A stretch of 64,000 bases of DNA from Mesorhizobium sp. CU3 (GTDB taxonomy: Bacteria > Pseudomonadota > Alphaproteobacteria > Rhizobiales > Rhizobiaceae), in NCBI RefSeq assembly GCF_006442965.1, contig NZ_VFWX01000004.1, positions 248,001-312,000 on the forward strand. The letters are read 5' to 3'. The notes beneath the pieces are model-generated. The model worked only from the letters and a program-made list of their open reading frames with translations. It made no database searches and was not told the origin of the DNA. Below, in pieces: positions 63,910-64,000 of the stretch; position 1 is the first letter of the stretch, and every line of letters starts with the position of its first letter. A program made the translations under genes and the position numbers.

Positions 63910-64000
63910 TCAAACCGCGTCTGTTGCGGCCTCCTCCGCGTGCATGCGCTCGACTTCCTTCGGTGTCGGCTTGGCCACTTTCGTGACGAAAACGATGACC
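63910..64000 (-). CDS. C-terminal end of an unidentified gene (partial)
   Basis: About 30 codons on the minus strand run to a TGA at 63910: VIVFVTKVAKPTPKEVERMH then EEAATDAV. A hydrophobic start followed by a charged tail suggests the end of a membrane protein whose body lies beyond the right edge. No family can be named. Confidence 0.55.
   Translation of the reverse strand, partial: VIVFVTKVAKPTPKEVERMHAEEAATDAV

Overview
The window looks like a chromosome segment from a Rhizobiales alphaproteobacterium, most likely Mesorhizobium or a close relative. It has high GC, many GTG and TTG starts, numerous LysR and TetR regulators, and the housekeeping genes rpoD, dnaG, gatB/yqeY-like and carA within about 14 kb. 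The genus is inferred from gene content and style; no database search was run. There is no phage, transposase or CRISPR array.

Layout. 1-8.1 kb: the end of an FMN reductase gene, a MoaF-like protein, and a catabolic block holding an HpaB/HpaC-type two-component flavin monooxygenase, an ALDH7-like aldehyde dehydrogenase, a stand-alone FAD synthetase-like protein, and gabD plus an HpaI-type aldolase. This looks like part of an aromatic or homoprotocatechuate-type pathway. 8.2-11.3 kb: an AmiC-like sensor, a small alpha-beta barrel protein and an HD-GYP/LuxR regulator in one orientation. 12-27 kb: a redox and efflux region with a DUF417 protein, two WCPYC thioredoxin-fold proteins, a four-gene run bdhA-patatin-ndh-disulfide oxidoreductase, a cupin-MFS-DUF302 run, and four LysR regulators, three of them close paralogues. 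27.3-31.9 kb: two tandem 92-residue exported paralogues, a catalytically degraded patatin with a cysteine cluster, and a complete bufferin-type operon (DUF2282 precursor, DUF692 MNIO enzyme, DUF2063 partner, DoxX). This operon is the strongest candidate for an unusual system here. Related operons are known for copper-binding RiPPs, so the novelty would lie in its neighbours.

A tRNA(CAU), probably tRNA-Ile2, at 32.35-32.42 kb separates this accessory-looking half from a more core-like half. 32.6-49.4 kb: SIMPL, YcgN and OmpA proteins, a candidate small RNA at 37.3-37.4 kb, UPF0114, an SDR, a LuxR regulator with an inactive HtrA-like protein divergent from an active HtrA-like protease, a TetR/VOC pair, a LysR/azoR pair, a BKACE enzyme, a TetR-PspA-YiaAB stress unit with three operator copies, PadR and small proteins. 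49.5-64 kb: rpoD, dnaG, RcnB-like, Na/Pi cotransporter, MFS, an EF-hand exported protein, an L,D-transpeptidase-like protein, GatB/YqeY, carA and an orphan XRE regulator.

How genes work together. The flavin monooxygenase needs FADH2, which the reductase and the nearby FAD synthetase could supply. The aldolase would release succinate semialdehyde for GabD. BdhA makes NADH that the neighbouring Ndh can reoxidise. The bufferin enzymes would modify the cysteines of the exported precursor. Several regulators sit divergent from their likely targets with visible palindromic operators (42.15-42.19, 46.70-46.77, 48.55-48.61 kb).
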